Source of the DNA: Pseudomonadota bacterium
Lineage (GTDB): Bacteria > Pseudomonadota > Gammaproteobacteria > Acidiferrobacterales > Acidiferrobacteraceae
NCBI GenBank assembly: GCA_021797365.1
Contig: JAJZZU010000149.1
Coordinates: 1-6,606, forward strand
Direction: 5' to 3'
Length of the DNA stretch: 6,606 bases
Below the pieces are notes generated by a model, which made no database searches, was not told the DNA's origin, and saw only the letters and a list, made by a program, of their open reading frames with translations. The first letter of the stretch is position 1, and each line of letters opens with the position of its first letter. Made by a program: the position numbers and the translations under genes. Of the stretch, positions 6,240 through 6,606 are shown piece after piece.

Positions 6240-6606
6240 GGGTCATTAGGTGCTGTGAAAGAATAACCTAGACATTGCGCTGGATGGGCGGTACATTCTG
6301 TTGCATGGATCTGCGAGAAAAGGCGCTACGCGAGAAGTTGGCGGTGGTACTGCCGCTGATGAACGAAAGGCAGCGGCGGATAGTGGCGGCGGTCGAGGCG
6401 CGAGGGTACGGACGCGGCGGCGTGCAGGCCGTGGCGCGCGCGACCGGGATGAGCCGTCAAACGATCTACCGGGGACTAGCGGATCTGGAGGCGGGCGCGC
6501 CATCCGAACGGGTGCGGGCCGCGGGCGGGGGCCGAAAACGGCTAAGCGCACACCAGCCGCGGTTGGCGGAGACGCTCGAGGCGCCGAAACCTTGATTCCC
6601 CGTTTG
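6240..6606 (+). mobile_element. Remnant or left part of an ISAzo13-like insertion sequence
   Basis: The transposase start at 6305 implies an insertion-sequence end a short way upstream. The sequence changes character near 6240, from GC-rich palindromic DNA to an AT-richer leader with a short inverted repeat, TAGGT at 6247-6251 and ACCTA at 6266-6270. I place the left end near 6240 only by this change. I did not see a matching right end or target duplication, since the element runs off the window. The frame is already broken, so it is probably not autonomous. Confidence 0.45.
6305..6595 (+). pseudogene. Truncated ISAzo13-like transposase, N-terminal part only
   Basis: The 96-residue reading frame starts MDLREKALREKLAV and resembles, from memory, the beginning of ISAzo13-family transposases: LxLMNERQRRIVAAVEARGYGRGG, then a helix-turn-helix-like segment GVQAVARATGMSRQTIYRGLADL (about residues 39-61), then the basic GGGRKR linker (74-79). 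Full-length members are several hundred residues long, and after ETLEA they normally continue into a conserved catalytic domain. Here the frame changes to PKP and stops at 6595, so the copy is broken by a small deletion or frameshift, or truncated; downstream sequence beyond 6606 is needed to tell which. In-frame alternatives further upstream (TTG at 6275, ATG at 6284) give only a few extra residues. It is transcribed divergently from rhd. It codes for at most the DNA-binding part. Confidence 0.72.

Noticed and set aside
6246..6551. Minus-strand frame opposite the transposase fragment
   Set aside because: Its translation is Arg/Pro/Ser-rich shadow sequence, while the plus strand has recognisable transposase features.

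Overview
The window carries a nearly complete sulfur-oxidising heterodisulfide-reductase-like (sHdr) locus. Seven complete genes and one truncated gene lie on the minus strand, read from right to left. In transcription order they are: rhd (single-domain rhodanese, 6041-5700), tusA (5553-5320), dsrE of the DsrE2/DsrE3A kind (5291-4821), hdrC1 (4714-4019), hdrB1 (3958-2546), hdrA (2542-1493), a cysteine-free conserved protein (1518-652) and hdrC2 (627 to beyond the left edge). In known clusters of this order the next gene is hdrB2, which would lie just outside the window.

This order matches the clusters described in Acidithiobacillus and related chemolithotrophic sulfur oxidisers. With the GC-rich composition, it points to a proteobacterial, probably acidophilic or chemolithoautotrophic, sulfur oxidiser (Acidithiobacillus or Acidiferrobacter type). 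The species cannot be fixed from the sequence. The proposed work flow, from studies of the family, is as follows. Rhodanese, TusA and DsrE carry sulfane sulfur as cysteine persulfide in the cytoplasm. They pass it to the sHdr complex (two [4Fe-4S] HdrC subunits, CCG-type HdrB subunits and the FAD/Fe-S subunit HdrA), which oxidises the sulfur towards sulfite and passes on electrons. Lipoate-binding proteins are part of this pathway in other species, but none is visible here.

Layout from the left: 1-627 hdrC2 (3' end missing); 652-1518 conserved protein; 1493-2542 hdrA; 2546-3958 hdrB1; 4019-4714 hdrC1; 4715-4820 gap with a hairpin, an inverted repeat and a strong ribosome-binding site; 4821-5291 dsrE; 5292-5319 gap with a perfect short inverted repeat; 5320-5553 tusA; 5554-5699 gap with a GC hairpin and a possible promoter; 5700-6041 rhd; 6042-6240 upstream region of rhd with two imperfect inverted repeats; 6240 to the right edge, a divergent, prematurely ended transposase start that looks like ISAzo13 family. 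The hdrB1-hdrA-hyp-hdrC2 block is tightly packed with short or overlapping junctions. The carrier genes are separated by gaps holding hairpins, which suggests that the two halves of the operon are expressed at different levels.

The core system is known rather than new. The points most worth following are the degenerate cysteine pattern of HdrB1, the cysteine-free conserved subunit, the inverted repeats in the gaps, and the transposase fragment directly upstream of the operon.
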